Shown: one piece after another, positions 1 through 13,160 of the stretch
Layout: the number at the start of each line of letters is the position of its first letter
How positions within the stretch are numbered: the stretch's first letter is position 1
NCBI GenBank assembly: GCA_946699065.1
Contig: CAMPDV010000148.1
Span: 372,001-436,000, forward strand
Reading direction: 5' to 3'
Length of the DNA: 64,000 bases
Source: Loxodes magnus
Lineage: Eukaryota > Ciliophora > Karyorelictea > Loxodida > Loxodidae
The notes under the pieces: generated by a model
Seen by the model: the letters and a program-made list of their open reading frames with translations, nothing else
Databases searched by the model: none
What the model was told of the DNA's origin: nothing
Made by a program: the position numbers and the translations under genes

Positions 1-3000
1 TTTAGTTTAAGCTAAAAAATAGAAAAATCAATTTCAACTGACACCAGACTAGATACTCAAAATGAGATGATCTAAAAATTAAAATTTTCTATAGCTGGAA
101 ATCTAATAAGCTACAGACGAAAATTTTAGATTAACATAAGTCATTTATTTGCATAGTATGAAAAATTAAGTCTGCTGGACATAAATTTTAATAAAAAAGA
201 CTAGGTAAAATAAAAGAAAACATAGTAAAAATAATCTGGAAAATAGAAAAAAAGACATATCAGTTTAATTAATTAATAAATATTGCTTAATTCAACAATA
301 AAATAAGTCTTTGTTTAAAAGTTAATCTAGAAGCCTTCTAATTGATATCATAAGTATCTCAATAATAAAAAAAATTTAATTACATCTTTAAAATTAAATC
401 TATCATGTATAGTTAAAGCTATCCATAGCTAATATAATATCTTTTAATTAAAATATAATTTCTAATAAAAGGAATAATCATTGGATCCAGTTAAAATAGA
501 TAATATAAGTTAACTAAAAGAACAAATAATATAATAACACATATATAATTTAGTTTTCGAGATTTAAGGATTTAGTCCTTTAAGGATGATTTAGACCGTT
601 GAATTTTCAAAAATTCAAGGAATAAAACTAAGAATGCTTGCTATTTCTAATTAAATAACAGAAATATATGAAGCATTAAAAAAAGTAGATGAGAGCTATA
701 CAATATCTTGAAGTAATATAGTAATAGAAAAAAGATTTACCTTGATAATAGCAATGATACTGAATATACCCTCCAGACAATCAACTTATATTTCTTTATA
801 CTAAACTTCATTAACTTTCTAGTAAAATAACAAAGTAAATAATCCTTAGACTAAAAAAGCAGCAAAGATACGCTATTAGATTTAAAATATTAAGCTATAA
901 TCAAAAAGAAATAAGCTTGATATTGAAATTAAATAAAATCCCAAGCTTTACGAAAGAAGAGCTTTTAGATTAGGATTAAAATTAAAAATGATAATTCTTT
1001 TATAGTCTGACATTTAATGCATTCTCTTAAATAATATAAAATGCCCCTATAGTTAAAATAAGCTAGTACAGTCATATAATTTTGCTATCTTAAGTACTTT
1101 AAAAAATTAAAAAGCAAGGTATCATTAAAGCTATTCAGTCTATCTTTTTAAATTTATAAGGGATAAAATAAAGCTAATTTAGGCTTATTTATATGATGTT
1201 AAGTCAATATTCAATTCAATAAACAAGCAGCAAATCAATAATAATCAAGTCTATAAAAGATAATTTTGAGCTAAGAGGAAATTAACTTTGTGGTCTAAAA
1301 TTAAAAATTATGAAAGCAGCCCAGCTTCAAATCATAGCTTATTTAAGATCCTTGATATAAAAGAAATTTACAGTCTCTTTATGTATTCTTTAATTATGCT
1401 CTTTTCGTTAATTATTCATTTATACTCTTGGTACTCAACTATTGTATTAGCATTTTAGTAAGGCACTGATAAAGATATTTTTCATTTATGATAGCTTTGT
1501 AATAAAGTGATAATTAGACTTATGTACTTTATATTAATAATCATTTAAGTTAAAATCACTGCTAGATTTTACTTTTCTTTTTATATTAAAGCTATTATTC
1601 ATTTTATAAATAACCCGCTTTAGTTAATTTTTGAATTTATCTTTAGAATCTTAATATTACTAGTAAAATACCTATCTTAAATATAAGCTTTACAAATGGT
1701 CAATATTTTGAGCTATAATAACTTTAAGACTAAACTCGCTCTTTTAAAGCTTCAATTCTAATAATTATCTTTTATAAGGTTATATTATTATTCAGCAATT
1801 ACTTTATGATAAAATCTCTTTCTTATTATACAGTTTAGAAGCAAAAAATTAAATTTACACTTTCAAGTATTTTGCAGCTTGCTATTTCTATATTTATTTA
1901 ATTATCTTTCTTAAACATAACTTCATTAATATAACTATCCGTCTTATTCTTAAGGTATAAATCGAAGCTTTCAATTTAGTTTCGGTATTGTTTAGATACT
2001 TCAGTAAACAGTTAATTTCAAAGCGTAAAGTTCTAAAGCTTTGTTGCTTACACATAGAAGTAAGCTATCCCTATTATAAAGTGTTGCTTACTTTTATATT
2101 GATTACTTAAAAATTGATTCTAAGCCTAGAATCCCTTAAATCTAGATTTTAGCAATATCAACTGCTTTATCTCTTTTACTTTATAAGAAAGAATAAAATA
2201 AAGCTAGTGATTGGATCTATATTTGGTATGATTTCTTTACGAATAGTTTAGTTATCTAAACTAACTAGCGGAGAATTTCTCATAAGGCTATCTTTAATAT
2301 CTTTAAGGGTAAATACGAGATTCATTTATTTGATGCTATTATAAGCTTAAAGCTGATCAAGAAAACTTAAACCTCCTTCTATCTTAAAATATCTGCTATA
2401 AGCGAGTTTTGTTGAGAAATACTACTGAAAGTTTATATAAAGAGGTAACGCTGATTTAAGCTAATTAAGATGAAAATGCTTCATCTAGCTTGATTATTAT
2501 CATTATCTTGCTAACAAATCAGTTGAATAAAAGTCAAATTATCATAAATTAAAAGCTTGAAAAATACTTATTACCTTTATAAAACCAGCTTTCATATAGA
2601 AAAGTTAGTTTATTGCCCATCTAAATAAATTTCCTTTCTAATTACTAAATTGAGAATAAAAAACTTTTATTATCATTTAATGCTTCTTTATGCTTTTATC
2701 TATTTAACCCATCTACTGAAAATTAAGATATTAGTTACTCTGTAAAATGACATATTACTTAAAGGACTATTTAAGCTAAAATAATAGAGTTGGGCTTTTT
2801 AATTAATCTTCTTTAACTATTCAACATAAAACTAACTTTTGCTTTAATTCATTATGGTTATCTTAAGGATATTTTCTTTATATACCACTATAAGGGATTT
2901 TATAGTAAAGCAAGTTACAACTTGAATTAGCTGAACATTTTATAGAAATAACATTAATCAAAAGCTATATAAGTTTGCCTTAGTAAATTGATCTTCGATT

Positions 3001-3101
3001 TCCTTTCTTAATATAATTTAAATGATGCAATTGAACTCTTTATATAATGGCTAAATCTGCATGATTGCTGCTTTTTCTATGAATCGAATATTATTTTCTA
3101 A
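1..3101 (+). CDS. Large unknown protein gene, 5' end outside the window, one intron
   Basis: I recognise no domain. Frame 1 is open from base 1 to about 2410 if TAA/TAG are Gln, with five in-frame TGA (343, 709, 1267, 1489, 1807). By my hand count the three plus frames carry 5, 9 and 19 TGA over this stretch, so this frame is depleted. A GT..AG intron fits at 2411-2469 (branch GCTAAT). It moves the frame to one with 1 TGA (2748) against 5 and 8 in the others up to 3101. In-frame TGA fall in Trp-like contexts such as ITLxQN and FHLxQLC, and TGG plus TGA together give about 1% Trp, a normal share. The product is rich in Leu, Ile and Ser, and parts may be membrane-embedded. No in-frame TGA occurs before the tRNA; a TAA TAA beside AATAAA at 3099 is a plausible end. 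Frame use and the intron are inference. Confidence 0.55.
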
Positions 3102-3115
3102 TAAAAAATGTTATT

Positions 3116-3124
3116 TATTAAAAA
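3116..3124 (-). terminator. RNA polymerase III terminator of tRNA-Lys
   Basis: Directly after the tRNA discriminator base, the minus strand reads TTTTT, the usual Pol III stop signal. Confidence 0.75.
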
Positions 3125-3197
3125 CGCCCAACGTGGGGCTCGAACCCACGACCACCAGATTAAGAGTCTGACGCTCTACCGACTGAGCTAGCCGGGC
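3125..3197 (-). tRNA. tRNA-Lys(CUU)
   Basis: The minus strand folds into a full cloverleaf. It has a 7-bp acceptor (GCCCGGC with GTTGGGC, two G-T pairs), a D arm with the A box TAGCTCAGTCGG, an anticodon loop reading CTCTTAA with anticodon CTT, and the T arm GTGGGTTCGAGCCCCAC as B box. No intron and no encoded CCA. It sits between two AT-rich blocks and is one of the few GC-rich spots in the first 5 kb. Confidence 0.97.
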
Positions 3198-4537
3198 TTA
3201 TATAAATATACCTCTCTTATCTTCATAAATAGAAATTATCTCATTTTACCATCAAAAAGGTTGTAGCTTAAATCCCCTTTAATATATATCAAAAACTTTA
3301 AATCTTAATTTAATTTATCCTTATATAACTAATTGATAGATACATTAGCTTTCTTACTCTTAGTATAGAGCTTGAAATTAGCTTTACTTCTAGTCCATAT
3401 TATTATAAAAGTATAAAAGTTTCCTTCTATTGTTCTATTATCTTGATTCTTCAGATCTTAAATAAACTCACGTTTGTAAAACTTCTGATGCTGTAAATGA
3501 GTTAGCTAATATAGTAGTTATGTGTTAGAGCTTATATAAGATATCTTAAGTCTCTGATATATTAATTAGTAAAAGATTCCTTTTTTATAAAGAAGTAAAT
3601 ATGAGTTCACTATTCTTAGAATAATAGAACTAGCATTAGTAGTAACGGATTCATAATTGGCATTTAATCGTATAATTGAAAAAATAAGCTGGAGGGTTTA
3701 AAATAAAGCTAATTTCTATTTGAAGAAACTGTAGGTATGAAAATCAAGTGCAAGGTATAAAGAAATTTAAAGAACAGTAAAGGTTTTGCGATTAATATTA
3801 TATACTTGAAAAAAATAAGTTTTATTAATAGGTTGCTTATATGAAAATTGTCGTTATTAGAGGATTATGTATAAGATATTAAAATCGGGAGTTATTTAAA
3901 GTCCTTTAACTCTTCTTTTTTATATCTAACATGTTAAAAGTTAGGTTTTTTACGGTTTTCATCCAGTATTCAATAAGATATATTATGAGAGACAAACTTG
4001 CTCTACATATTATATTATTGTAATATAATTTGAAATTATTCTTCAATGCTGTTGATCTATTTAATCCCCCATTTACAGAACTACTTACAATCTTTACTAA
4101 AGGATAAACTGAACCAAAATGATAAACTTTGTTTTATTTATTTTTAGCATTGGAAAACTGGTTATTTTTCTTTTTATACAACCATTTCATAGATTTATTT
4201 TATTTTCATTCAGCTCCTTCGATATCCATTTTAATTAATCTTACCAATTATATTCCTGTATTAATGATGTAATTTTTGAATATTCATTAGTTTTAATTAC
4301 TGAAATCATATCTTTCTTTTATTATCTTCAGTTGACTCTATCTAAAAGTCAATTAATTGCTCAATCTAGCTTTGAAAATCCCTTCTGTAAGTAACTCAAA
4401 ATTTATTAGATTTTTAGCAGATCTTCATGAGCTTTAACTCTCTTACTTTTAATAAAATATTTCCTCTTTAAATTAGCATGCAATAGTTATAAATCTCCAA
4501 ATCTAATTTATTTTTAATCTTCTAATGAAGAAAAGGG
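3198..4537. other. AT-rich interval with no recognised gene
   Basis: No motif or family member was found. On the minus strand a frame runs from about 4530 to 3230 with six TGA, all between 4361 and 3959, and none over the last 245 codons. Its translation contains plausible stretches with Trp at the TGA. My count of minus-strand TGA over the three frames is 7, 9 and 6, which gives no real support for coding. I therefore leave it as a possible minus-strand gene, unproven. Confidence 0.4.
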
Positions 4538-5330
4538 ATGGAATAATATATTCGCCTTTCCAAAAACTAAATAAGAAACGCAAAAAAGGAAGGCAATGAA
4601 GCAATTAATTAAACAACAACAACTAGAAGAGAAATCAAGTTCCTCGACAGAAGGAAATACTATGATCGGAACAATTCAAAAGAATCCAGATGAGCCTGAA
4701 AAGAAGTCAGAACTCTTTTATAACTAGATTAAATGAAAATGACAATCTAAGGGTATCAAGAAACAATTTATAATCAAGGAGAAAAAATAAGAGAATTAAT
4801 GAAATTTATAGAAGATGAAAAAATGAATTGCTTATAATTATAAGTTAGTTAATCTAGAGCAATTTAGTCACGGAATAGCAATTATACTAGCAGTCTTAAA
4901 AGAATCTTAAACAAACCAAGATATTATTATAGTAAAAGATTGTACTTAAACAAATTCTCAAGAAAACAGAACAGTGAAAAGATCAATTTGAATAAATAAT
5001 GAAAATAATTGATTAACTAGAAAAAAAGTATTTATGAAAAAACTATAAACCAAACAATGCTGGTTTTGCAAGTAAAATCTTCATTTGCTTAAACATTGTG
5101 TTGGCTGGAAATAAATATAAATAAAAGAACAAATAAGAACGTGAAAGACTCTTAATAGACTATAAATTAGTGAAACAGGAGTCTACAAAAGAAAACTATT
5201 TGCTGGAAACTCGGAAGATTTTTAGTGGCTACCTACCACGTAAAAAACTCGGTCGTGGTATCCATCCACATTAAAAAAAGGGCACCAAGAAACTGGTCGA
5301 GATCCCAGAGATTGCAAGATTTTTAAACTT
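4538..5330 (+). mobile_element. ORF1-only element with CCHC zinc knuckle, broken
   Basis: It starts at an ATG in AAGGGATGG and encodes a Lys/Gln-rich N-terminus followed by a Ser cluster. The same start and Ser cluster recur in the minus-strand element at 41515-42293, so the two are relatives. Near 5060-5110 lies a perfect CX2CX4HX4C knuckle, CWFCKQNLHLLKHC, as in nucleic-acid-binding ORF1 or Gag proteins. The element ends near 5285-5310 in a small hairpin around GGTCGAGATCC and is followed by an ATT repeat. No polymerase, integrase or terminal repeats are visible. It is broken in a few places. An ORF1-only LINE derivative is the best guess; a gag fossil is the alternative. Confidence 0.6.
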
Positions 5331-5537
5331 TAAGTTCATTATTATTATTATTTTTAACCTTCTATATCTTACACTCTGCTTATGTTTAATTTTTCTCTAA
5401 TTTTTAAGGACTAGATAACTTTTTGCTTCTTTACCTTTTTATATTTTTTCTAAATTTCAACTTTCTTACATCAAAATCTTACTTTTCTTTTTTTAATAAG
5501 CAAAATAATAGCTATAAATATTATTAATTATATATAA

Positions 5538-6372
5538 AAGGGCTTCTAAGAAATAACTGAACTTTGAACAAACATTTAAACAGGAAAATTCTCAAAAAAT
5601 AAAAAAGCGAAATAATTACAATGAGTGAAAGTGAGAAATATGATTGATATGACTAACGTTAACCACTTGGAAATCCAGAATTACAAAAATTTCCGACACA
5701 TACTTAAATAGAAATATTATCTAAGTCATTAAAAGAGTTTATGCTTAAAAATAGATATCTCACTGATAAAGTAGAAAAATTAATAGCGACTTTGCTTGAG
5801 AAACAATATTAAACATCATAAGAAATAGAAAAATAAATGGAACAAAGAATTTTTTAAATTTAATAATAAATCCAGGTGACGCCATTTTCGTTTTAACAGA
5901 ATTAATCAGATCCTATGGAAATAGAAAATGAAGCCTCAAATTAAAATAAACAGCAAGCATTAATTTAAAATAACTAATAAATTTAAATTAAATAAGTGCT
6001 ACAGGAATAATAGTTTAAAAGAAGAATAAAGTGTTACGTGTGCAATAAATAGCAGCAATGAAAATACTGTTACTAACTAAGCGAAATTTAAAGAAAGAAT
6101 AAATAAGATATTTTTAAAAAACTATTTAGGATATATCCAACATAAAGCGGTAAAATTTATGGAAAAAATTCTTTAATTCAAATCTTAATCCTTGGATAAA
6201 TAATTAGGAACGCTACGGGCAAGATAAAAACTATTCAGAATATTAAAGGATGATGCACTAATGAAGTGCTACACCGCCTAAATCTAGTAGGAATTCATGA
6301 CAAACTAATGGAGACAAGCTGATAGAATAGATCATATGACTGACTATTAAGACTTTAACAAAGCTTTTTAAC
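5538..6372 (+). mobile_element. Family A element, copy 1 (ORF1-like)
   Basis: First of three copies of a roughly 830-bp repeat; the others are at 19232-20076 (+) and 30024-30856 (-), over 90% alike by eye. It encodes a basic start (SKKQQNFEQN), a leucine-containing heptad stretch (IEILSKSLKEFM), a long Gln-rich part and a Cys-rich spot, KCYVCNK..KYC, that resembles a degenerate zinc knuckle. The end carries a hairpin with CACTAATGAAGTG followed by CTACACC, a variant of the LINE 3' hairpin found elsewhere in the window. The start ATG seen in copies 2 and 3 is changed here. Likely a non-autonomous element encoding an RNA-binding protein. Confidence 0.7.
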
Positions 6373-6789
6373 TCTTTTTTAACTTTTAAAAGCGCTAAAA
6401 TTAAAGATAGTCTATATAAACCAAATCTCTTTTTTAATTTACTTCTATTTTAATTATGTTAAGTGTCTCTTCAGTTGCTTCATTTTTAGTTTTTATGATA
6501 AATAATTTAGCAAATTTAAGAAAACTTAATTTCATAGTTCTTTAGATTAGATTCTTACTATTAGTTATACTTCATATTTATTTCAGCAAAAATCAATCTT
6601 CACATTTACCTGATTTGCATCTTTTAAATAAATATCTTTTATATCTCGCTCAAATGTAGTTTTATAAGACAAATATTAACATACTTGATCATATAAATAA
6701 TTCTATTTTCTTATAGACTAAGGGATCTTAGCTTATTTAAAATATTTCCATTCAATTTTATATTTAAGAAGCTTCGCAAAAAGAAGAAT

Positions 6790-7490
6790 TTAATTAATTA
6801 GAAATCTTAAGTCTATAAGTAAAAAGTAAATAGTAAGGAAAATAAATTTCTCTAAATGTCTCTAGAGATTTCATGCTAAGTAAATGGGGAGGATAATATT
6901 TTTAAAATAGAAATTAAGGTGAAAATAATAAAGACCGAAGTTCTCCATAGTATATGCGAAAAATAAGACAGAAACTTGAATAAGTTAAATAATTGCTAAG
7001 CTTTCATTAATATAAAAGAAATATCGACATGTAGAAATTTATGGAATAAGCATATTGTGTAACCAACTAAAATTGCAACGTTAAGTGGACCTACAAGAAT
7101 AAGGAAATGACCCAATGGTAATTGAAGGAGAGAAGAACTCAAGATTTAGATCTAAATGAGAAGTAAAAAGATGCTATTATTGTATCTCTAAAACGTATTT
7201 ATGGAAAAGATGCTAGAAATTTAAAAAATTTGAATAAGAATCTAAAATTACTACAAGAAGTAGGAGAGCAAAAAGATGAGACGATAACGACTAAAACTGC
7301 CAAGAGAAAGAGAAAGATTATATTGTAACAAATTTGGATAAATTTACAAGAAAGATATTTGCCATCTAGTTGAAATAAGATTTCAAGGGAAATGCATAAC
7401 AGGGAGAAGAATTGAAGAGATTTTCAGACTTTTACATTTAGCATCTAGAGCAATCTAGAGGTTGGCAGGAAAGAGGTTGAAATACCTCCA
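6790..7490 (+). mobile_element. Decayed ORF1-like element with 3' hairpin
   Basis: A stretch of higher complexity encodes charged sequence ending in LYCNKFGQIYKKDICH, which resembles a worn CCHC knuckle. It closes at 7465-7488 with GAGGTTGAAATACCTC, the same small hairpin type that ends the elements at 49618-50518 and 41515-42293. The 5' end is uncertain. It is broken several times. Assignment to the ORF1-only class rests on the hairpin and the position of the Cys motif. Confidence 0.45.
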
Positions 7491-8519
7491 AGAACAGCAA
7501 ACATTTAATTTTATATTTGTATAAACATATTGTAGTATAACTTAAATTATGTTGCAAAATCAAAAGAATCAAAAGAAGGAAGTGAAAATAGATGAATAAG
7601 CAAACTGAAACTAAATAGACTTTATAAATATAACAATATTCTTTCCTTGATATCTAAAGTAAATTTAAATATATAGATGAGGTATTGAGTTAAAGCATGA
7701 TAATAAAAGCGGAAGGGCGGCGATAAATGCAACTTAACTTAAAATTTTCTTAAACATTAGAATATCTAACTAGATAAAAAAAGAATAAAGATAATAGGTT
7801 CGAAAAAGGATGAAATTAATTTAAAACGGAAAAAAAAGAGTCAACACGTTAAATAGCAGAATTTTGTAAAAATATCCAATGCATAAAAGAAAAAAAAATG
7901 TTTTATTCATTTTTTTTCTTAATTTTTTGTATAATCTATATCCTAAAGCATGATATTTTATAAAAAAATGTGGATGATGGCCAATGTCGCTAGGGCTTTC
8001 AAACTAAATGCCACATCGAAAAGAGTGAAAGGGCCTTAAAGGGAGATGCCTATATTATTCAATATTTCTCACTTGAGTGAAGGTTCTACTGACGATGATC
8101 TTAATCCAAGGCTCCTAGTTCCAATTAATTTATATGCCTTTTCATGTATACTAACAAGTCAAGAAATTTGGGATAAAGAAGAAATTGCATGAAGGAGTCC
8201 CTTTATTATTTATTATTTTTTTATTATGTTATCTATCTTTAGAGAATGTTTACATTGATCAAGATTCAAGAATTCATGATAAAAGAAATTTTCCTTTATC
8301 AAATATTGCATCTCAAGAATCGCAAAAAATAAAATACAAGAGAACATTTTTATTTTTTTAAACTAAACTCGCAATAAACCTCTCAGAAGTGACTTCACAT
8401 TATCATATTTTGTTATGTTATTATCCATGGAAATAAATAGAAAATAAGAATCTGAAAAAAGTAAAAGCTATTATTAAATTTATCCTCATTACAATTATTA
8501 ATAAAAATAATCGATAACA
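7491..8519. other. Intergenic; contains a GC-rich island of unknown nature at 7961-8130
   Basis: 7491-7960 and 8131-8519 are plain AT-rich DNA with no recognised gene. Between them, about 170 bp are much richer in G+C and hold short complementary words (GGGCTTTC with GAAAGGGCC, for example). No tRNA, rRNA, U-snRNA or SRP landmark was recognised. It could be a structured RNA or a piece of a mobile element. Confidence 0.4.
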
Positions 8520-10114
8520 ATGCTTCATTCTTCTCTATTATAACTTTATTCCTTTAAGCCAGCAATTTCTTTATTAATACTTACCAATTGCAAAATTAAA
8601 CTGCTTCAGCATTTCTGTTTGATCCTTTCCTCTTGATATTTTATACCTTTTATACATAATATTATTTACTGTAATGGATCACTCAAAACAATATGAGCAT
8701 TTCTATTCTTATTTCTTCTAACTTATTTTACAGTTTATAGTGATTTAATGAGTTTTGCTTAAGATTATAAAATAAATAAATAAATTCTAACCTAATAAAA
8801 ATGTTTTGCTAGCTGCATTAGTAAAATACTTGCTCTTTCTGCTTTACCTGCTTTTAAACAAAAAACTTAAACAGCTTTATCTGTACACTATGCCAATAAG
8901 AAGAAAAGCATTTGAAGCATAAATATAAAAGTTTCTAAGATAGTTTCAACTGATTTAAGACAAACGCTCATTCTTTATGGTTTGAGCTTTGAAAATATAA
9001 GAAAAATATTGATGAGCTAACAGCTATGTATTAGTAAAATATACTTAGATTGGAAAATTTTATCAAGTCTTAAATTTAAGCTCTAGAAGCTAAATCGAAT
9101 TTTCTATAAACAAAACTTAAGATAGAGTATTGCCTTAAATAGCTTCAATTGATTAGAAGTAAAATTGATATTTCAGACTAATCTGTTATTCCTAAAAGCT
9201 TTTAGACGATAGAAGATTTGAAGTTGATAACTGAAATTTACAACTCTTTTAACTTAAAGACCAACTTCATTATTTATTTACCCCAATAAAAAAACTTATT
9301 ACATATCTTCATTCTTGATACTTCAAAATCACAATCGGAAAACGTACCCTAAATTTTGTAACTTAGTAGAAATAAAATAAAAAATGTCTTATAAAACAAA
9401 AGCGAAATGTAAGAAAAGTAACCTGATGAGGAAGAAAATGAATAATAAATCTAAACAAGCAAGATAAATGAGAATTAATAGAAAAAATACTAATTACTAG
9501 AGCAATAAAAAATATTACTTGGTGATAGTTTAAGATAACGATAATAAGCAGAGCTTGACAAGAGTTCACTATTATTGAAGGAGATAGAGTAACATGAAAG
9601 AAAAATTAATTATCAATGCTAAGTCATTTAAGCTCTTTAAAATTAAGTGGAAAATTTGCAAAATGAAGTTAAAGCTTAAGAGTAAATAATTCCAAATGCT
9701 TAGTCATAATTTGTCAAAAATATAGTAAAGATAAGAGAATCAAGATTTAGTAGATAAGATTAAGTAAAATGGGCATATGCTTTAATTTAGTCTGAAATAA
9801 GTAAATATCCAATGAATTGCGAGTTTTGCTATATTTCTAAAATGGTTCAAAAAATGGAATGTAAACATTTATTCTGTGATGAATGTTTAGAAATGATATT
9901 TGTACAACAATTTTAGACTTACTCCAAAAAGAAAACTTAATATTTATATAATTTTTTGAATTCTAACGAAAATATAATACCTGATGTGATACAGTAATGT
10001 CCTATATGCCTAACTTAACTGAAGTCAGTCTAGAATTGCATAGAAAATGTTGTTGGTTAAGGATTCTAAGTTTATTAACTTAAAAGCCAATTTAATTAAA
10101 GTTATCTCAGATGA
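8520..10114 (+). CDS. RING-finger protein, three exons, complete
   Basis: Likely E3 ubiquitin ligase. Exons 8520-8670, 8734-8979 and 9024-10114 join in frame to 496 codons with TAA/TAG read as Gln. Both introns are short (63 and 44 nt), GT..AG, with CTAAC before the acceptor; the first has a pyrimidine tract. The RING lies at residues 398-461: NCEFC, then ECKHLFCDEC, then QCPIC, a C3HC4 order. Residues 1-100 are hydrophobic and may hold membrane segments; about 225-360 are Gln/Glu/Lys-rich and probably coiled coil. Two in-frame TGA, at 8634 (residue 39) and 8913 (residue 111), sit as SSxYF and SIxSIN; the frame continues past both, so they are probably Trp. The start is the first ATG of the exon 1 frame. 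TGA at 10112 is taken as the stop because the similarity ends there. Substrate unknown. Confidence 0.8.
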
Positions 10115-12559
10115 ATTTACTATCTTTTTCATCTATCAAATAATTATCATTGCATTTATTAAATAAACTTTCTTCATAAGCATTTAAAATGGAAAAAATG
10201 GAAAGACAGATAAGCAAAAAATCCTCCATAATATAATATTGCGATAATAGATAAACGATAAAAGATTGAAGGTATAATTGTTTAATTTTATAGTAATGTA
10301 AATTTTATATAAACATATGAAAAAAGAAAGATAATTAAAATTGAATCCTTCAAGTTTAAATTTAAAATAGATCAATATACTCTAAAATAAATTAAACAAG
10401 TTCCAACTGCTTTATTAGTCTAATTAAGGGGTAGAAGATAAATAAGTACTTATTAGTTTAATTATATTAAATAGTAACTAAGGAAGTTTAACTTTCTATA
10501 GCAAAATTTTAGTTTTTATTCTTATTAAAAGTAGTATAATAAACGATGGAAAGTACCTTTATAAAATTAGATATGAAATAAGTTGCATAGTATATAAATA
10601 TAAGCATTGCTTAAATTTTTATATAGCTAGGCTTGACTTTTTAATTAAAGAATAATTTTCTTCGAAATATCTAAAAAAATTAATTAAAGAGCTTTATTAA
10701 TAAGTGAAGCTAGAATTTAAACATTAATTGAAAATTGTAAATTTGATGATATAGTTGATACACCTAAGATGTGTATTCTTTTTAAATGATTACTTTCTAT
10801 AAAATAAATTGTTATGTTTATATTATAAATTAGTAAATTTATAGTATATCATTTTTACATTTAGTTATACCGTATTTGAATAGAATAAATTTGAATTACT
10901 TTATAAATTAAAAAAGTTTTGCTATATATGAAGGAAAAAAGATTTCGCGCTCTGGGTAAAGATATTTTTTAATTAATTTATTCTTTAATAATTTATAGTT
11001 GAAATAGATGGAAGAGATGATATAATAATCATAGTTTTATATTTAATGCTGCCTCTAAAATAAATTTTAATTTAAACCAGCATGAAACTTTATTTTCATG
11101 ATATAAATAAGTTTAAAATATTCACTTAGTTATTAAAATTAGACACTAAAGCTAATTATACATCTCAGTTTTACCCTTTTTTTAAAAGATCAACAATGAA
11201 TTATTTTAAGTTATCTTCTATTAAATTTGTGAGATTTCTCTATTTTTCTTATCATTCTAAAATTAACTTTTTTTAGTTATTTTTAATATTAAAGTTGACT
11301 GGAGATTTAATTTATGTTCTTTATACTTTTTCTTTTTTCTATTTAATTATGATTTCTATAGAAATATAAAAATCTATCTCTTTCTTTTGATAGGCTTAAG
11401 TTCATAAACTATTTTCTTTAAATTGAATCAATTTCACTCTTTCTATTTTACATTTACTTAGGTAAGCTATAGTGATAAAATAACACAATGAATAGTTAAA
11501 ATCTATAATCATAGATAAACTAAAAGTTAAGAGTTTAATCAATTGTCACTTAATTATAAAAAGAAGGGGATTAGTAAGTTATGAATGTGTATTATTCCCA
11601 TAAACAAGTTAATTAAAGCTTGCAATCGTTTAAGTAAAAAATAGCTTTATATGCTTCTTTTAAAAATTTACCTTTAATGAAAAAATAAGGATTTAATGAA
11701 GGATTATAGAGGGGCATTTGAATTAAAGTTTTAAGGAGTGCAATTATAGGAAAATAAAGAAACTAAAAAACTGAATGTGAGACAATTTATAATAAAGTCA
11801 ACCTGTTAGTTTATAGAATTACTATGTATTCCATTGCTAAAAAGAATAAAAAGAAAAAACCAATATGAATATTAATAATCAAAAGAAAGTTGCAAATTAG
11901 ATATTAAATCAAAAAATATACAAAAGTATATAAAAAATTATTTCATAATAACTAAATAAAGTTTAGATAAATACAAATAAAAGAGTTTAAAATGAGCAAT
12001 TTAAGAGTTAATAAGAAAGAGTAAGCAAATACTAATTTGATAAAAATTGGGAACTTAGAGTAATTAATTTATTAAGTTAATCTAAAGTATGAAGTAGATG
12101 CTAGAAAATATTTTATTCTAGCTCTATTCTCCAAAAGAGCTTTTATTATTAGACTGAGTATTAAATTAACAAATTTAAGGGTATATTTTATTTAATTTCC
12201 TTTTTAATTCAAAAGCTGGCAAATTGACTAATATATAAAAAAAGTTAAACAAAGAGATAATTCAAGGTCTTATAGATAAATTTTACTAAGCTAGCTAGTT
12301 GATTAAAGTCACTTAATCAATAATTATGAAGGAAATTTTTAAAGATATATAGTTAATAACTTTTATTTTATTATTTAATTTTCATGTTTTATTGCATAAG
12401 GAATGCTTTGAGTCTTTCTAATTTTTTAAAATTTTTTAAAATTTTTTTTCTGAAACTAGTAAAATTATTTCGGGACTATTTCTGCATGATTTAATTATTT
12501 CTTGTCTTAAAAAAAATTAAGTTAAATAATGCTTAACTCTAGGGGTTTACTAATAGGAA
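10115..12559. other. AT-rich interval, nothing recognised
   Basis: Long runs of A and T and no family motif on either strand. The RING frame stays open past its TGA to about 10575, but the sequence there is low in complexity, so I do not extend the gene. No repeat shared with the rest of the window was seen. Confidence 0.5.
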
Positions 12560-13160
12560 TAATTTCTATCTTTAATATTTATTGCCTACATTTTTCTTCT
12601 TTTCCATGACTTCATCATCTTTTGGTTTTTTAATACTCAAAATAAGTATTGATTAAACTTAGTTAAAGTTGTTTGAAGTTTAAGAGTGTACTCCAAATTT
12701 AAATCTAATTTAAGTCAAAGTAAGGATTAACTCACCATCTTTAGTTGAAACTTTTTCCACTTCTTATTTCAAATTCTTAAAAGGTGACTTGATGCTTTCT
12801 TAAAGTTGCTTAACTGTTCTTTTTGAATAAATTTTTCTTAATCAGTCAATCAGAGCTGTATACTTTAATAATTCCTTCATTTTCGCACTTTAAGTGAGAG
12901 GTTAATTTTCTCTTATTTTTGCTTCCTAAACATATTTTCGTACCACGTAATTCATTTATTTACCAGGTTTAAAAAATTCTTCTATTTTCGTATTTTTCTA
13001 AAATTTATTGCTAAAATCTAAGTTTTAATTACTACTTTATTTCGAAGGTTATCCGCTTTTCATTATACTGATTTAATTTTAAATTCCTGACTAATTTAAT
13101 CTTAAAACTCTTATATTTTAGAGTTTTTTATTCAATAGCGTTATACTTTGAATTCAAGAA
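12560..13160 (-). CDS. Possible unknown protein-coding segment
   Basis: A minus-strand frame with only one TGA (12842) over about 185 codons encodes a charged, non-repetitive stretch with segments such as KIEEFFKPGKQ, LIDxLRKIYSKRTVKQL and FKNLKQEVEKVSTKDGE. The composition differs from the surrounding A/T runs. No family is recognised, exon limits are unknown, and a second frame here is also fairly open. TGA counts over the three frames (5, 8, 4) give little support. Weak call. Confidence 0.3.

Noticed and set aside
7462-7476. Resemblance to the Tetrahymena chromosome breakage sequence (AAAGAGGTTG...)
   Set aside because: Only part of the 15-mer matches and the core differs; it is better explained as the 3' hairpin of an ORF1 element.
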